From NCBI GenBank assembly GCA_036735545.1, contig DAINOD010000005.1:5883-69882 (forward strand): DNA of 64,000 nt, given 5' to 3'. A model generated the notes under the pieces. It was given only the letters and a program-made list of their open reading frames with translations, searched no databases and had not been told where the DNA came from. Shown here piece after piece: positions 63,729-64,000 of this stretch (positions within the stretch are counted from its first letter, which is position 1; every line of letters begins with the position of its first letter). Made by a program: the position numbers and the translations under genes. Source of the stretch: Rubrimonas sp036735545. Lineage in GTDB: Bacteria; Pseudomonadota; Alphaproteobacteria; Rhodobacterales; Rhodobacteraceae.

Positions 63729-64000
63729 TCAGCGATAGGGCGCGTCCATCTCGATGTTGCGGGCGATCTGACGCTCCCAGCGGTCGCCGTTCGCGAGCAG
63801 CTTCTCCTTGTCGTAGAACAGTTCCTCGCGCGTCTCGGTGGCGAACTCGAAGTTCGGGCCCTCGACGATGGCGTCTACCGGGCAGGCCTCCTGGCAGAAG
63901 CCGCAGTAGATGCACTTGGTCATGTCGATGTCGTAGCGCGTCGTACGGCGGCTGCCGTCCTCGCGCGGTTCGGCCTCGATGGTGATGGCCTGCGCCGGGC
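63729..64000 (-). CDS. nuoI: NADH-quinone oxidoreductase subunit I, N-terminus beyond the window
   Basis: The C-terminal part of the 2x[4Fe-4S] ferredoxin-like subunit. The second cluster motif CIYCGFCQEACPVDAIVEGP is complete, followed by FEFATETREELFYDKEKLLANGDRWE, typical of NuoI. Upstream residues PAQAITIEAEPREDGSRRT run off the window end, where the first cluster motif should lie. The internal Met at 63923 is not the start. Confidence 0.96.
   Translation of the reverse strand, partial: PAQAITIEAEPREDGSRRTTRYDIDMTKCIYCGFCQEACPVDAIVEGPNFEFATETREELFYDKEKLLANGDRWERQIARNIEMDAPYR

Overview
The window is a high-GC (roughly 70%) bacterial chromosome segment. Its gene content and order point to an alphaproteobacterium, most likely Rhodobacterales. 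The markers are lepB-rnc-era-DUF1491, bolA-ybgC-tolQRAB-pal-cpoB-tilS-ftsH, an FYDLN-acid protein, a VPLPA-CTERM surface protein, an intracellular PhaZ, and the tail of a 14-subunit-type nuo operon followed by birA-coaX-rnj. Genus cannot be read from the sequence. Housekeeping genes sit at both ends, catabolic and transport genes in the middle. No insertion sequence, prophage, CRISPR array or rRNA was seen. One tRNA (Ala, GGC) is present.

Layout. 1-2529: lepB (5' truncated), rnc, era, DUF1491. 2842-3882: an ATP-binding cassette protein of the iron/polyamine type with no adjacent permease. 3887-13229 (minus): one long cell-envelope operon, bolA, ybgC, tolQ, tolR, tolA, tolB, pal, cpoB, tilS, ftsH. 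14080-20300: a fatty-acid or short acyl-CoA oxidation operon (DmdC-like acyl-CoA dehydrogenase, thiolase, NTF2-like and cupin proteins, FadB-type fusion) behind a perfect TGACGT-TT-ACGTCA palindrome, followed by a DmdB-like ligase and a degenerate M48 protease relative. 23600-28129: a terminator-bearing leader, then yccU-like, metY, phnJ, corA, phnL. This is an unusual dispersed piece of the C-P lyase system. 28659-34105: tRNA-Ala, FYDLN protein, PhaZ, a zinc peptidase, malonyl-CoA synthetase, and an iron/phosphonate-type binding protein with a possible Pho box. 34293-36751: a fibro-slime VPLPA-CTERM protein and a double-length ABC permease.

36884-48568 is the most interesting block. A clear guanidine-I (ykkC) riboswitch precedes an ABC importer (binding protein, permease, ATPase), a GdmH-type nickel guanidine hydrolase, a small protein with an extremely His-rich N-terminus (a candidate nickel-handling factor) and an MBL-fold hydrolase. 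A divergent or convergent neighbourhood follows, with an isopenicillin-N-synthase-like 2-oxoglutarate oxygenase, a GNAT protein, and a complete polyamine-type ABC importer with an unrecognised 256-residue partner. I read the whole as a guanidine and guanidino-compound scavenging locus. The riboswitch and hydrolase are strongly supported; the roles of the flanking genes are inference.

48558-54302: PIN protein, RlmI-type methyltransferase, a 55-residue small protein, a fuconolactonase/aldose-dehydrogenase pair interrupted by a 100-N gap whose two flanks share an identical 55-bp sequence (an assembly artefact), ychF and a cold-shock protein with a visible promoter and long leader. 54303-64000 (minus): nuoI (partial), a small inserted ORF, nuoJ, K, L, M, N, birA, coaX and rnj, closely packed. 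No stretch of more than 300 bases lacks a gene or an annotated element.
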